64,000 bases of DNA, taken from assembly GCA_910587425.1 (NCBI GenBank), contig CAJUKU010000002.1:124001-188000 (forward strand), in the 5' to 3' direction. Below, one piece after another: positions 34,403 to 43,984 of this stretch. The stretch comes from an uncultured Muribaculaceae bacterium. Lineage in GTDB: Bacteria; Bacteroidota; Bacteroidia; Bacteroidales; Muribaculaceae. The first letter of the stretch is position 1, and every line of letters starts with the position of its first letter. The translations under genes and the position numbers were made by a program. The notes under the pieces were generated by a model. It ran no database searches. It was not told the origin of the DNA and saw only the letters and a program-made list of their open reading frames with translations.

Positions 34403-35668
34403 CTACTCATAGCGCATGGTCGCGGCAGGATTGAGCCGGGCTATCATCCGCGACGGCAGTGTGAGCAACAGCAGACACAGCACAGCCACGGCTAAGTCGA
34501 GCCCCAGTATCGCAGGAACCGAGATATGCACCGGCACATAATTCAGATAATACGCGTCAGGGTTCAGGTGAACTACATGCCACCGCTGCTGCACCAGAAG
34601 CAATGCGAGCGCCACAGCATTGCCAGCCAGAATCCCTACGACAGCCAGACGGGCGGCGATCGCCACGAACGTGCGCCGCAGCATGCCGTCGTCGGCACCC
34701 ATAGCCTTAAGCAGCCCTATGGTGGGTATGCGCTGTAGTATTATGACAAGAAGAGATGCTATGAGCGTGAATCCTGCCACGCATGCCATCAGTGTCAGTA
34801 TCACCACGACATTGGTGTCGATAAGTGAAAGCCAGCTGAAATATAGTGCGCCCGACTCATGCACACCGGTCACGCGGTAGCGCAACTGCTCTCCGTGCTC
34901 CCCGGCATAGCGTGCGAGAGCGACACGCAGCTCATCGACAGCAGCGTCGACCTCCGCATCATCCAGCCCGTTGATCTCTATCGCAGTCGCCGTGATGGAA
35001 TCGGTGTGCAGCATGGTCTGAAGCATAGCGATCGGTGCGTAGCATATCAGACGGTCGTATTCGGAGAAATGGGTATCATAGACGGTAGTCACGACAGGGC
35101 GGCGCGTGAGAAGATTCTCGCCGACAAGATAGTGCGTGTAGATGCGGTCGCCCGGTGCCAGACCGAGAGCATCGGCGGTATTCCGGGAAATAGCTATCGT
35201 ATTCAGAGAGTCAGCGCAGAACAAGCCGCCGGCGGTAACCTGCGGGTTCAGAAACGCCTCATCAGCACCGCCCGACGTTATCCCTTTCATGACCACACCC
35301 TGAAAATCACTATCGGTCTTAAGAATCGCTGGCTGGCGTATGGTAAGGTTCACCGTCGCACCCGACGGAAGCGCGCTCCGTATCGCCGCATCAAGCGCCG
35401 GTGTAAGCCGGATACCCTCATTGACATATTCACCGGAGAAGAAGCCCGATCGGTCAGCCTCAACAGTGATCTGCTGCTCGAATCCGGTCACTTTTGCCGT
35501 TATCTGTCTCTTGAAACCCATCACAATAGCAATGGATAGGATCATGACGCAAACCGAAAGCGCGACGGCGATCACGGCGACAGCGACTCCGGGAGATGTG
35601 CCACCCCCCTGCGGCGTCAGGCTAAGCCGCGACGCCAGCCACAGGCTGATGTTGTCACGGCGGCTCAC
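34403..35668 (-). CDS. FtsX/LolC-LolE-like ABC transporter permease
   Basis: 421 residues with one N-terminal transmembrane helix (VAVAVIAVALSVCVMILSIAIVMGFKRQI), a large periplasmic domain and three C-terminal helices containing LLKAMGADDGMLRRTF, the MacB/FtsX fingerprint. It resembles the lipoprotein-releasing LolC/E permeases; no ATPase gene is adjacent. It starts with GTG at 35668, which overlaps the stop of the aminotransferase gene (GTGA), so the two are coupled. A 106-bp gap separates it from rsfS. Confidence 0.85.
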   Translation of the reverse strand: MSRRDNISLWLASRLSLTPQGGGTSPGVAVAVIAVALSVCVMILSIAIVMGFKRQITAKVTGFEQQITVEADRSGFFSGEYVNEGIRLTPALDAAIRSALPSGATVNLTIRQPAILKTDSDFQGVVMKGITSGGADEAFLNPQVTAGGLFCADSLNTIAISRNTADALGLAPGDRIYTHYLVGENLLTRRPVVTTVYDTHFSEYDRLICYAPIAMLQTMLHTDSITATAIEINGLDDAEVDAAVDELRVALARYAGEHGEQLRYRVTGVHESGALYFSWLSLIDTNVVVILTLMACVAGFTLIASLLVIILQRIPTIGLLKAMGADDGMLRRTFVAIAARLAVVGILAGNAVALALLLVQQRWHVVHLNPDAYYLNYVPVHISVPAILGLDLAVAVLCLLLLTLPSRMIARLNPAATMRYE

Positions 35669-36873
35669 CCCGCGGCGGCAGTCTTACCGGGATATGCCTT
35701 GAGCGCGGCGGCAAGAACCCGCAGCGCGGCGGCAAGATCCTCCTTGTTCAGGACGTAAGCCATGCGCACCTCATTGCGCCCCATGCCCGGAGTGGTATAG
35801 AATCCCGAAGCCGGCGCCATGAAAACAGTGGCACCCTCATGCTCGAACTCGCTCAGACACCACTCGCAGAAGCGGTCGGCATCGTCGACCGGCAGGCTCA
35901 CAACGGTGTAGAACGCCCCCATAGGTATGGGCGAATAGCATCCGGGGATGCGGTTCAGACCGTCGATCAGAAACTTACGCCGCTCCACATACTCGTTGTA
36001 GGTCATGAGCATGTATTCCTTCGGAGCGTCTATCGATGCCTCGGCGATGATCTGCCCGATAAGCGGCGGACTTAGACGCGCCTGGCAGAACTTCATCACG
36101 TTAGCCTTAAGTTCCTTATGCTTGGTGATAATGGCACCAATACGGATTCCGCACTCATTGTAGCGTTTCGACACGGAATCGATAAGCACAACATTCTCCT
36201 CTATGCCAGGCAGATGGAATGCAGAGATATAGGGCGCGCCAGTGTAACAGAACTCACGGTACACCTCATCGGAGAAAAGGAAAAGATCGTGGCGCTTCAC
36301 GAGGTCGCGGATCTGCTCCATCTCGCGGCGCGTATATAGATATCCTGTCGGATTGTTAGGATTACATATCAATATTCCTTTTGTCCGCGGAGTTATAAGC
36401 TCCTCGAACTTCTCAACCGGGGGTAGCGCGAATCCCTCGTCGATGCTCGACGGCACGGTGACGATCTTCGCTCCGGCGGAGATTGCGAATGCCATATAGT
36501 TGGCGTATGCCGGCTCAGGCACTATGATCTCGTCGCCCGGATCAAGACACGCCATGAAAGCGAACAGCACAGCCTCCGAGCCTCCGGTAGTGACGATTAT
36601 GTCGTCGACATCGACATTTATATCGAACCGGTGGTAATAGTCGGCGAGTTTCTCACGCAGCGACAGCAGTCCCTCCGAAGGGCTGTATTCAAGCACCGTG
36701 CGGTCTATATTGCGCAGAGCGTCGAACGCCTCCTTGGGTGTTGGCAGATCAGGCTGTCCGATGTTAAGATGATACACCTTCACACCCCGCTGCTTAGCCT
36801 TGTTTGCGAGGGGGACGAGCTTACGTATTGGTGACGCGGGCATTATCTGACCGCGGTGTGATGTCGTTGGCAT
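35665..36873 (-). CDS. Class I pyridoxal-phosphate aminotransferase (AspC-like)
   Basis: 402 residues when started at MPTTSHRGQIMPASPIRKL (36873); a start at 36915 is possible but adds a non-conserved stretch. Fold-type I motifs include VYHLNIGQPDLPTPKEAF, VTTGGSEAVLFAFMACLDPGDEIIVPEPAY, CNPNNPTGYLYTR and the PLP lysine in LIDSVSKRYNECGIRIG. It probably transaminates aspartate or an aromatic or other amino acid; the substrate is not determined. First gene of a minus-strand run with the permease. Confidence 0.88.
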   Translation of the reverse strand: MPTTSHRGQIMPASPIRKLVPLANKAKQRGVKVYHLNIGQPDLPTPKEAFDALRNIDRTVLEYSPSEGLLSLREKLADYYHRFDINVDVDDIIVTTGGSEAVLFAFMACLDPGDEIIVPEPAYANYMAFAISAGAKIVTVPSSIDEGFALPPVEKFEELITPRTKGILICNPNNPTGYLYTRREMEQIRDLVKRHDLFLFSDEVYREFCYTGAPYISAFHLPGIEENVVLIDSVSKRYNECGIRIGAIITKHKELKANVMKFCQARLSPPLIGQIIAEASIDAPKEYMLMTYNEYVERRKFLIDGLNRIPGCYSPIPMGAFYTVVSLPVDDADRFCEWCLSEFEHEGATVFMAPASGFYTTPGMGRNEVRMAYVLNKEDLAAALRVLAAALKAYPGKTAAAG

Positions 36874-36956
36874 TTTTGCTGTCTGATTAATCGGTTGCGG
36901 AGCCGCGTCTGCCATACGCCGGCGCTCAAACATCCGGACCGAAGTGAAATAAGTTG

Positions 36957-36964
36957 CAAATATA
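36957..36964 (-). promoter_or_regulatory. -7 element upstream of the aminotransferase gene
   Basis: TATATTTG on the minus strand (36964-36957). No convincing -33 element. It leaves a leader of about 80 nt to the start at 36873. Confidence 0.45.
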
Positions 36965-37000
36965 AACAATTTCCGATAAACACACCCGCACGCCCCGGTA

Positions 37001-37038
37001 AAAACAAACGCCGGATGATCATAATGATCATCCGGCGT
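37001..37038 (-). terminator. Terminator of tRNA-Pro
   Basis: A near-perfect 15-bp palindrome (37008-37022 with 37024-37038) lies just past the 3' end of the tRNA and is followed on the minus strand by GTTTGTTTTTACC. Confidence 0.85.
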
Positions 37039-37050
37039 ACTTTGGATTTG

Positions 37051-37124
37051 TCGGGGTGACTAGACTCGAACTAGCGACCTCACGCCCCCCAGACGCGTAC
37101 TCTAACCAACTGAGCTACACCCCG
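37051..37124 (-). tRNA. tRNA-Pro (anticodon GGG)
   Basis: 74 nt. Acceptor CGGGGTG/CACCCCG, D-stem GCTC/GAGT, anticodon loop CTGGGGG with anticodon GGG, T-arm GCTAG-TTCGAGT-CTAGT, discriminator A. The CCA end is not encoded. It has a consensus promoter and its own terminator, so it is a single-gene transcript reading CCC and CCU. Confidence 0.93.
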
Positions 37125-37143
37125 ATTTTTCCGAAAGGCGATG

Positions 37144-37174
37144 CAAAGGTATACACTTTCGCGATATGCGGCAA
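37144..37174 (-). promoter_or_regulatory. tRNA-Pro promoter
   Basis: Minus strand: TTG (37174-37172), 20 bp, TACCTTTG (37151-37144), 20 bases before the tRNA 5' end. Confidence 0.8.
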
Positions 37175-37354
37175 TAGCATTAACAACTTTTAGCACAAAT
37201 TTCCGCATCATGAAACGTACCGTACATTCTATCCGCCACCGATGCGAGCGCCCCACACGCTGAACGATTGCATGTTACACACGCGCACTGCCACGACATC
37301 TATAAACACACCCAATATAGCGCCGAATGACACATTATATAAATAACACGGGAT

Positions 37355-37385
37355 TTTGCCGTGTGCGGGATTTTTTGTAATTTTG
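37355..37385 (+). promoter_or_regulatory. gyrB promoter
   Basis: TTTG (37355-37358), 19 bp, TAATTTTG (37378-37385): an exact consensus. Leader about 58 nt. The rest of 37175-37350 shows nothing recognisable. Confidence 0.85.
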
Positions 37386-37446
37386 TGGTGTTATTTCGCG
37401 GCTTGAGAGCCCGAAATTAAGGAAAAAGAATGAAAAGTCATTAATA

Positions 37447-39396
37447 ATGGCAGAAAAAGAAGAAGAATACAGCGCAAGTAATATACAAGTGCTCGAAGGA
37501 CTGGAGGCTGTAAGAAAGCGCCCAGCCATGTATATAGGCGATATCAGCGAGAAGGGTCTGCACCATCTGGTCTATGAGGTGGTGGACAACTCCATTGACG
37601 AAGCCCTCGCAGGCTATGCCGACCACATTGACGTGACGATCAACGAAGATAATTCGATAACAGTCGTCGACAACGGCCGAGGCATTCCTGTCGACATGCA
37701 CGAAAAGGAACACAAGAGCGCCCTTGAGGTGGTGCTAACAGTACTTCATGCCGGAGGTAAGTTCGACAAAGGCAGCTACAAGGTGTCGGGCGGTCTGCAC
37801 GGCGTAGGCGTATCGTGCGTGAACGCGCTATCAACCTATCTGCGCGCCGAAGTGCACCGCAACGGTAAATCATATGTACAGGAATACTCCTGCGGCAAAC
37901 CCACCACAGAACTAATGATCACCGGTGACAGCACCCACACAGGCACCTCGATCACGTTCAAGCCCGACGGCTCGATCTTCACAGTCACGACCTACGACTA
38001 CGAGACACTCTCGAACCGTCTGCGCGACCTCGCATTCCTCAATGCCGGCATAACGCTCACGCTGACCGACATGCGCGACAAGGATGCCGAAGGGAAGCCC
38101 CGCAACAATGTGTTCTTCTCACGCGAGGGACTGATGGAGTTCGTGAAATACATCGACTCCAACAAAGAGCCTCTGATCGCCAACGTGATCCACCTGAACA
38201 CCGAGCGCCAGGGCATACCGGTTGAGGTGGCGCTGACATACAACACCTCGTTCAACGAGAACGTGTACAGCTACGTAAACAACATCAACACCATAGAGGG
38301 CGGCACGCACCGCACGGGATTCCTGCGCGGACTGTCGTCGACCCTCAAGCGCTATGCCGACGACAACAAGCTCTTCGAGAAAGCGAAGATCGAGAGCAAG
38401 GATGTGACGGCAAGCGAGTTCACTCAGGGACTGACCGCCGTGATCTCCGTAAAGGTCATGGAGCCGCAGTTTGAGGGACAGACAAAAACCAAGCTCGGCA
38501 ACTCGGAGGTGATGGGTGCGGTGCAGACCGCCGTCAGCGACGCGCTGCGCACATTCCTTGAAGAGAACCCCAACGAGGCACGCACAATCGTGAACAAGGT
38601 GATACTTGTAGCCCAGGCACGCAAGGCTATGATGGATGCACGCGCCAAAGTGCTCCGCAAGACACCGCTTTCCGGCGCAGGACTGCCGGGCAAGCTCGCC
38701 GACTGCTCAAGCCGTATAGCCGAGGAGTGCGAGCTGTTCATAGTCGAGGGTGACTCGGCAGGCGGAACAGCCAAGCAGGGCCGCGACCGCCGCTTCCAGG
38801 CTATCCTTCCGCTGCGAGGCAAGATCCTGAATGTGGAGAAGGCACAGGAGCACCGCGTGTTCGAGAACGAGGAGATCACCAACCTCTTCCGTGCCATGCG
38901 CGTCAGCCCGATACATGACGGCGAGAATGCCGACGTATCGATGGTCGACATATCACGTCTCGCATACCACAAGATCATAATCATGACTGATGCCGATGTC
39001 GACGGAAGCCACATCGCCACGCTGCTCATGACATTCTTCTTCCGCCGCATGCGCCCCGTGATCGAACAGGGCTACCTCTATCTCGCCACTCCCCCGCTCT
39101 ACAAGTGTAAGCGCGGCAAGACCGAGGAGTACTGCTGGACACAGGAGGAGGTGCAGCGGTTCATAATGAAATATGGCGAGAAGTCGACCGTGCAGCGATT
39201 CAAGGGTCTCGGTGAGATGGATGCCGCCGAGCTCCGCGACACCACCATGTCGGCAGAGCACCGCATACTCAAGCAGGTGAGCATCAAGGATGCCGCCGAG
39301 GCTGACCGTATCTTCTCCATGCTCATGGGTGAGGATGTGGCACAGCGCCGCGACTTCATCGAGGAGAACGCAAACTACGCCAACATCGACGCCTGA
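37447..39396 (+). CDS. gyrB: DNA gyrase subunit B
   Basis: The ATPase subunit of gyrase, which introduces negative supercoils. 649 residues: GHKL ATPase (LEAVRKRPAMYIGDISEKGLHHLVYEVVDNSIDEALAGYAD; GGLHGVGVSCVNALS), transducer domain, TOPRIM motifs EGDSAGG and DADVDGSHIATLL, and the C-terminal QRFKGLGEMDAAELRDTTM. Length and motifs fit Bacteroidetes GyrB rather than ParE. GyrA is not in the window. Confidence 0.94.
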   Translation: MAEKEEEYSASNIQVLEGLEAVRKRPAMYIGDISEKGLHHLVYEVVDNSIDEALAGYADHIDVTINEDNSITVVDNGRGIPVDMHEKEHKSALEVVLTVLHAGGKFDKGSYKVSGGLHGVGVSCVNALSTYLRAEVHRNGKSYVQEYSCGKPTTELMITGDSTHTGTSITFKPDGSIFTVTTYDYETLSNRLRDLAFLNAGITLTLTDMRDKDAEGKPRNNVFFSREGLMEFVKYIDSNKEPLIANVIHLNTERQGIPVEVALTYNTSFNENVYSYVNNINTIEGGTHRTGFLRGLSSTLKRYADDNKLFEKAKIESKDVTASEFTQGLTAVISVKVMEPQFEGQTKTKLGNSEVMGAVQTAVSDALRTFLEENPNEARTIVNKVILVAQARKAMMDARAKVLRKTPLSGAGLPGKLADCSSRIAEECELFIVEGDSAGGTAKQGRDRRFQAILPLRGKILNVEKAQEHRVFENEEITNLFRAMRVSPIHDGENADVSMVDISRLAYHKIIIMTDADVDGSHIATLLMTFFFRRMRPVIEQGYLYLATPPLYKCKRGKTEEYCWTQEEVQRFIMKYGEKSTVQRFKGLGEMDAAELRDTTMSAEHRILKQVSIKDAAEADRIFSMLMGEDVAQRRDFIEENANYANIDA

Positions 39397-39426
39397 TAAA
39401 GCCACAGACGCCACAAACATCAAAAC

Positions 39427-39482
39427 AAACACCCCCGGAAGACCGGCGTTTGCTGCAACAAACGGGGTCGCCGGGGTGTTTT
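39427..39482 (+). terminator. Probable gyrB terminator
   Basis: A long imperfect hairpin: AAACACCCCCGG (39427-39438) pairs with CCGGGGTGTTT (39471-39481), with an inner stem CGTTTG/CAAACG. It runs into GTTTTAC. Confidence 0.6.
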
Positions 39483-39522
39483 ACTTATTATAAAACCGTC
39501 GCCGAAACCAGCATATACCGCC

Positions 39523-41787
39523 ATGGCAAAGAAACAGACATCAACCACAGCCAAAACATCAGCCAAGGAACTGCGCAACAAAGTAGTGCAGTTCGTAAGC
39601 CAGCAGAAAAACAACACATTCAACTATAAGCAGGTGGCACACGCCATAGAAGCCGACACCACCGCCGCACACCGCACGATAGCGCTGATGCTCGCCGAAC
39701 TTGCCTTCGACGGCGACCTGATCGAGGTATCGCCCGGCAAGTACAAGACACCGCAGCGCAGCAATGTGACCACCGGCACCTTCGTGCGCCGCAGCAACGG
39801 CAAGAACAGCGTGGTGACCGATGAGGACGGCGAGAGCATCTTTGTGGCTGAACGCAACTCCATGCACGCGCTCAACGGCGACAAAGTGCGCGTGATCGTT
39901 GCCGCCCGGCGCCGTGGCGTCGAGCCGGAGGCTGAGGTTGTGGAGATCATCGAGAAGAAGGAGCAGACATTCATAGGCACACTGCGCGTGGAGAAACAAT
40001 ACGGTGTGCTGGTGACCGACTCGAAGTTTCTTGCCGCTGACATCATCATTCCCCGCGCCAAGCTGCGCAACGGCAAGACCGGCGACAAGGCTGTGGCACG
40101 CATCACCTCGTGGGACGACGAGGAGAAGAACCCTAAGGGCGAGATTCTCGACATACTCGGTGTCACAGGCAGCAATACAGCTGAGATGCACGCCATCCTT
40201 GCCGAGTTCGGGCTCCCCTACCGCTACCCGAAGAATGTGGAGGCTGCCGCCGACCATATCGACGCCGGAATTACGGATGAGGTGGTGGCACAGCGTCTGG
40301 ACATGCGCGACGTGACCACATTCACGATCGACCCGAAAGATGCAAAGGATTTCGACGACGCGCTGTCGTTCCGCAGACTGCCGAACGGCAATGTAGAGGT
40401 GGGCGTGCATATCGCCGACGTGACACACTACGTGCGCCCCGACACCATCATCGACCGCGAGGCTCAGAAACGCGCCACATCGGTATATCTCGTGGACCGC
40501 GTGGTGCCGATGCTCCCCGAACATCTCAGCAACGGCATCTGCTCGCTGCGCCCCGACGAGGATAAACTGACTTTCTCCTGTATTTTCGAGATGGATGCCG
40601 ACGCAAAGGTGCTCCGCTCGCAGATAGCCCGCACAGTGACACGCAGCAACCGCCGCTTCACCTACGACGAGGCACAGGCTGTTATAGAGTCCGGTTGCGG
40701 TGACTATGCCGACGAGATCCTGACGCTGAACAGCATGGCGCAGATACTCCGCCGTCGCCGTTTCGAGGAGGGATCGGTGGAATTTGACCGTGCGGAGGTC
40801 CGCTTCGACATCGATGAGACCGGACACCCCACCGGAACATACTTCAAGGAGTCGAAAGAGGCAAACAAGCTGATCGAGGAGTTCATGCTGCTCGCCAACA
40901 AGACCGTCGCCACCGTGATAGGCAAACCTGCCGACAAGAAGAAACCAAAGGCATTCGTCTACCGTATCCACGACATGCCCGATCCTACGAAACTCGCCGA
41001 CCTTGCGAAAATAGCCCGCACATTCGGCTACAAAATCAAGGAGACCGGTACCTCACGCGAGGTGAACCGCTCGATAAACAAGATGCTTGCCGACGTGAAG
41101 GGTAAGGGTGAGGAAAACTTCCTCTCGACACTTGCCATCCGATCCATGGCGAAAGCTATCTACTCGACCGAGAACGTCGGTCACTACGGTCTTGCATTCG
41201 ACTACTATACCCACTTCACATCGCCGATCCGCCGCTATCCCGACATGATGGTGCACAGGCTTCTGGAGCGCTACCTGCATGGCGGTCGCTCCGTCAACGT
41301 CGAGAAGCTAGAGGAGCAGTGCAAACATTGCTCGAGCATGGAGCAACTCGCATCGACAGCCGAGCGCCAGTCGATCAAGTACAAGCAGGTGGAATATATG
41401 GGCGACCACATGGGCGAAGTGTTCGATGGTGTCATATCCGGAGTCACCGAATGGGGACTTTACGTGGAGATCACCGAGAATCTGTGTGAAGGACTCGTGC
41501 CTGTACGCGATCTTGCCGACGACTATTACGATTTCGATGAGAAAAACTATTGCCTGGTAGGACGCAGAAAGAACACCCGCTACCGCCTTGGCGACGAGGT
41601 GCGTGTGAAAGTGGCACGCGCGAGCCTTGAGCGCAAGCAGCTCGACTTCCTGCTTCTCGACGACAAGGGACGCGCACCCGGTGAGGATGAGCTGGGCAAG
41701 ACCGTCAGCGCCAAGCAAGCCCTCAACCGCCGCGAGCGCCGCGCGAAGCAGAGCAAAAAGCAGAAAACGCGCACTCACCGCCACTGA
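39523..41787 (+). CDS. rnr: Ribonuclease R
   Basis: A 3'-5' exoribonuclease that digests structured RNA. 754 residues: N-terminal winged-helix region (VVQFVSQQKNNTFNYKQVAHAIE), cold-shock domains, RNB domain with the catalytic motif DPKDAKDFDDA (270-280), then HFTSPIRRYPDMMVHRLLERYL, and an S1 domain (GEVFDGVISGVTEWGLYVEI). A Lys/Arg-rich tail ends the protein, as is usual. It lies 126 bp after gyrB behind a hairpin and 15 bp before folB. Confidence 0.95.
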   Translation: MAKKQTSTTAKTSAKELRNKVVQFVSQQKNNTFNYKQVAHAIEADTTAAHRTIALMLAELAFDGDLIEVSPGKYKTPQRSNVTTGTFVRRSNGKNSVVTDEDGESIFVAERNSMHALNGDKVRVIVAARRRGVEPEAEVVEIIEKKEQTFIGTLRVEKQYGVLVTDSKFLAADIIIPRAKLRNGKTGDKAVARITSWDDEEKNPKGEILDILGVTGSNTAEMHAILAEFGLPYRYPKNVEAAADHIDAGITDEVVAQRLDMRDVTTFTIDPKDAKDFDDALSFRRLPNGNVEVGVHIADVTHYVRPDTIIDREAQKRATSVYLVDRVVPMLPEHLSNGICSLRPDEDKLTFSCIFEMDADAKVLRSQIARTVTRSNRRFTYDEAQAVIESGCGDYADEILTLNSMAQILRRRRFEEGSVEFDRAEVRFDIDETGHPTGTYFKESKEANKLIEEFMLLANKTVATVIGKPADKKKPKAFVYRIHDMPDPTKLADLAKIARTFGYKIKETGTSREVNRSINKMLADVKGKGEENFLSTLAIRSMAKAIYSTENVGHYGLAFDYYTHFTSPIRRYPDMMVHRLLERYLHGGRSVNVEKLEEQCKHCSSMEQLASTAERQSIKYKQVEYMGDHMGEVFDGVISGVTEWGLYVEITENLCEGLVPVRDLADDYYDFDEKNYCLVGRRKNTRYRLGDEVRVKVARASLERKQLDFLLLDDKGRAPGEDELGKTVSAKQALNRRERRAKQSKKQKTRTHRH

Positions 41788-41802
41788 CCGGAGGATTCCG
41801 TC

Positions 41803-42156
41803 ATGGAAGCGACAATACATATAGACACACTGCGCCTGTTCGCCCACCATGGAGTGAGCGAGCAGGAGCGCCGCACGGGCAATCATTTCACAGTCAGCGC
41901 CGAGCTGCGGTATGATGCCACCGAAGCGTGCCGCTCGGATGAGATATGCAGCGCGGTAAACTATGGCGAGGTCATCGACACCATACGCTCCGAGATGAGG
42001 ATCCCGTCGCAGCTGCTCGAGCATGTCGCCGCGCGCATTTGCTCGGCCGTGCGCGAGCGTTTCCCAGCCATAAAATCAGGAAGCGTGACGGTCACAAAAG
42101 TATGCCCCCCTTGCGGCGCTGACCTTGCCGGTGTGAGCGTGACACTGCCGATCTGA
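41803..42156 (+). CDS. folB: Dihydroneopterin aldolase
   Basis: Makes 6-hydroxymethyl-dihydropterin in folate synthesis. 117 residues: LRLFAHHGVSEQERRTGNHFTVSAEL, AVNYGEVIDTIRSEM, QLLEHVAARI and VTVTKVCPPCGADLAGVSVTL, all typical of FolB. It starts 15 bp after rnr. Other folate-linked genes, thyA and folA, follow within 1.1 kb. Confidence 0.92.
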   Translation: MEATIHIDTLRLFAHHGVSEQERRTGNHFTVSAELRYDATEACRSDEICSAVNYGEVIDTIRSEMRIPSQLLEHVAARICSAVRERFPAIKSGSVTVTKVCPPCGADLAGVSVTLPI

Positions 42157-42221
42157 CACATCACACTACACCCGGCTTCTCAATCAGCACCATGCCATAA
42201 GTGAGTGTGGTGGAAATTTCG

Positions 42222-42229
42222 TATCTTTG
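42222..42229 (+). promoter_or_regulatory. -7 element just before the Fe-S membrane protein gene
   Basis: TATCTTTG matches the consensus; the ATG begins at 42238, nine bases past the box. No -33 TTTG is visible. Confidence 0.5.
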
Positions 42230-42237
42230 CGGGAGTT

Positions 42238-43182
42238 ATGGGAAAATGGCTCGTAATAGCACGGCGTGTGGTACAGCTTGTGGCATTCATTGCCATAACC
42301 GCTGCCCTGGTCTCGGCTCAGCTTGCAGTGCCGGGGCTCTCGGCGTGGCTTGAACGGGTGCAGTTCCTGCCGGCAGTGCTCGCATCGGCGATGTTTGTGT
42401 TCGTGAGCTGGCTGATAATCACACTGGTGTTCGGGCGCATATACTGCTCTACGGTCTGCCCCATAGCCACCGTAAACGATGCCGCCTCGCGGCTGCACCG
42501 CTGCTCACGGAAACAGGCTGAGAGACACCGCTACACATACACACCGGCAGCGTGGCGCACGCGGTACATCATTCTTGCCGCAGCGCTCGTAAGCCTTATG
42601 ACCGGCTTCTTCCTCTTCCCATCGCTCATTGACCCGTATGCTGTATGGGTGCGCTTCTGCCGTGACTGCATATCATGGGCACTGTCAACTTCCGGAATAC
42701 AAAGCGCGCCATTAACGCCCGGGAGCTATGAATACAGTTCGGTGACGATCATAACCGGTACTATTGCCGGCGCCGCCGTATCGGCGATAACCATAGCGAC
42801 ACTATGGATCGTGGCTGCGCGGCGTGGCAGACTTGTATGCAACACGGTGTGCCCCATAGGCACGACACTCGGGCTTATAAGCCGTTACTCAATAATGCAG
42901 ATCGACATCGACACGGACCGTTGCACGCAGTGCCGCCGGTGTGTAGACGTCTGCAAATCGCAATGCATCGATATCGTAAGCCACACGGTCGATGCCTCAC
43001 GGTGCGTGAACTGCTTCGACTGTCTGCGCGCCTGCAGTGATGATGCGATACATTACACCGCCCGCCGCAAACAGCTCTCGGAACCGATGATGCAGAAAGT
43101 TGCCAAACTGCAGAGCCATACCGGGGCACCGTTGACCGGAACAAATACCACCATTCACAAATCCACAACTGAAAAACCATAA
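42238..43182 (+). CDS. NapH/YccM-like 4Fe-4S membrane protein
   Basis: 314 residues when started at MGKWLVIARRV (42238). It has about four to five transmembrane helices carrying two CxxxCP motifs (FGRIYCSTVCPIATVND and LVCNTVCPIGTTLG), then two ferredoxin-type clusters near the C-terminus (CTQCRRCVDVCKSQCID and CVNCFDCLRACSDDAI). Such proteins pass electrons between the quinone pool and periplasmic or cytoplasmic partners; the partner here is unknown. It ends 7 bp before thyA, so the three genes to folA are probably one unit. Confidence 0.88.
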   Translation: MGKWLVIARRVVQLVAFIAITAALVSAQLAVPGLSAWLERVQFLPAVLASAMFVFVSWLIITLVFGRIYCSTVCPIATVNDAASRLHRCSRKQAERHRYTYTPAAWRTRYIILAAALVSLMTGFFLFPSLIDPYAVWVRFCRDCISWALSTSGIQSAPLTPGSYEYSSVTIITGTIAGAAVSAITIATLWIVAARRGRLVCNTVCPIGTTLGLISRYSIMQIDIDTDRCTQCRRCVDVCKSQCIDIVSHTVDASRCVNCFDCLRACSDDAIHYTARRKQLSEPMMQKVAKLQSHTGAPLTGTNTTIHKSTTEKP

Positions 43183-43189
43183 CCACGCC

Positions 43190-43984
43190 ATGAAACAGTA
43201 TCTTGACCTGCTGAAATATATCCTCGACAACGGAACTGACAAACATGACCGCACCGGCACAGGCACAAGGTCGGTGTTCGGATACCAGATGCGGTTCAAC
43301 CTCGCCGACGGCTTCCCGCTGCTGACAACAAAGAAACTGCACCTCAAGTCGATCATACATGAGCTGCTATGGTTTCTCAATGGCGACACCAATGTGCGCT
43401 ATCTGCAAGAGAACGGTGTGAGGATATGGAACGAGTGGGCTGACGCCGACGGAAACTTAGGTCCGATCTACGGGCATCAGTGGCGCCACTGGCGTGATTA
43501 CGACGGCGGATTCATCGACCAGATGGCTGAGGCTATCCATACAATCAAAACCAATCCTGACTCACGCCGCATCATAGTGAGTGCATGGAACGTAGCCGAC
43601 ATACCGCAGATGAAACTCCCGCCGTGCCACGCGTTTTTCCAGTACTACGTCGCCGACGGACGCCTTAGCCTGCAACTTTACCAACGGTCGGCAGACTGTT
43701 TCCTCGGCGTGCCGTTCAACATCGCCTCCTACGCATTGCTGCTCATGATGACGGCACAGGTGACAGGACTCAAAGCCGGCGACTTCGTACACACCCTCGG
43801 CGATGCACACATATATTCCAACCATATTGAGCAGGTAAGGGAGCAATTGTCGCGCGCGCCGCGCCAACTGCCGCGGATGGTGATAAATCCTGACGTGAAA
43901 AGTATTTTTGACTTCAAGTATGATGATTTTCATCTTGAAGGCTACGATCCTCACCCGCACATCAAAGCAACCGTAGCAGTATGA
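43190..43984 (+). CDS. thyA: Thymidylate synthase
   Basis: Methylates dUMP to dTMP using methylene-tetrahydrofolate. 264 residues: DRTGTGTRSVFGYQMRFNLADGFPLLTTKKLHLKSIIHELLWFL, active-site Cys146 in KLPPCHAFFQYYV, and QRSADCFLGVPFNIASYALL. Length matches the 264-residue E. coli enzyme. It overlaps folA by 4 bp (ATGA), which regenerates its folate product. Confidence 0.98.
   Translation: MKQYLDLLKYILDNGTDKHDRTGTGTRSVFGYQMRFNLADGFPLLTTKKLHLKSIIHELLWFLNGDTNVRYLQENGVRIWNEWADADGNLGPIYGHQWRHWRDYDGGFIDQMAEAIHTIKTNPDSRRIIVSAWNVADIPQMKLPPCHAFFQYYVADGRLSLQLYQRSADCFLGVPFNIASYALLLMMTAQVTGLKAGDFVHTLGDAHIYSNHIEQVREQLSRAPRQLPRMVINPDVKSIFDFKYDDFHLEGYDPHPHIKATVAV

Noticed and set aside
39559..40971. Long open frame (about 470 codons) on the minus strand
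   Set aside because: It is antisense to rnr, whose protein is conserved throughout. The open frame is a by-product of C/G-ending codon bias.
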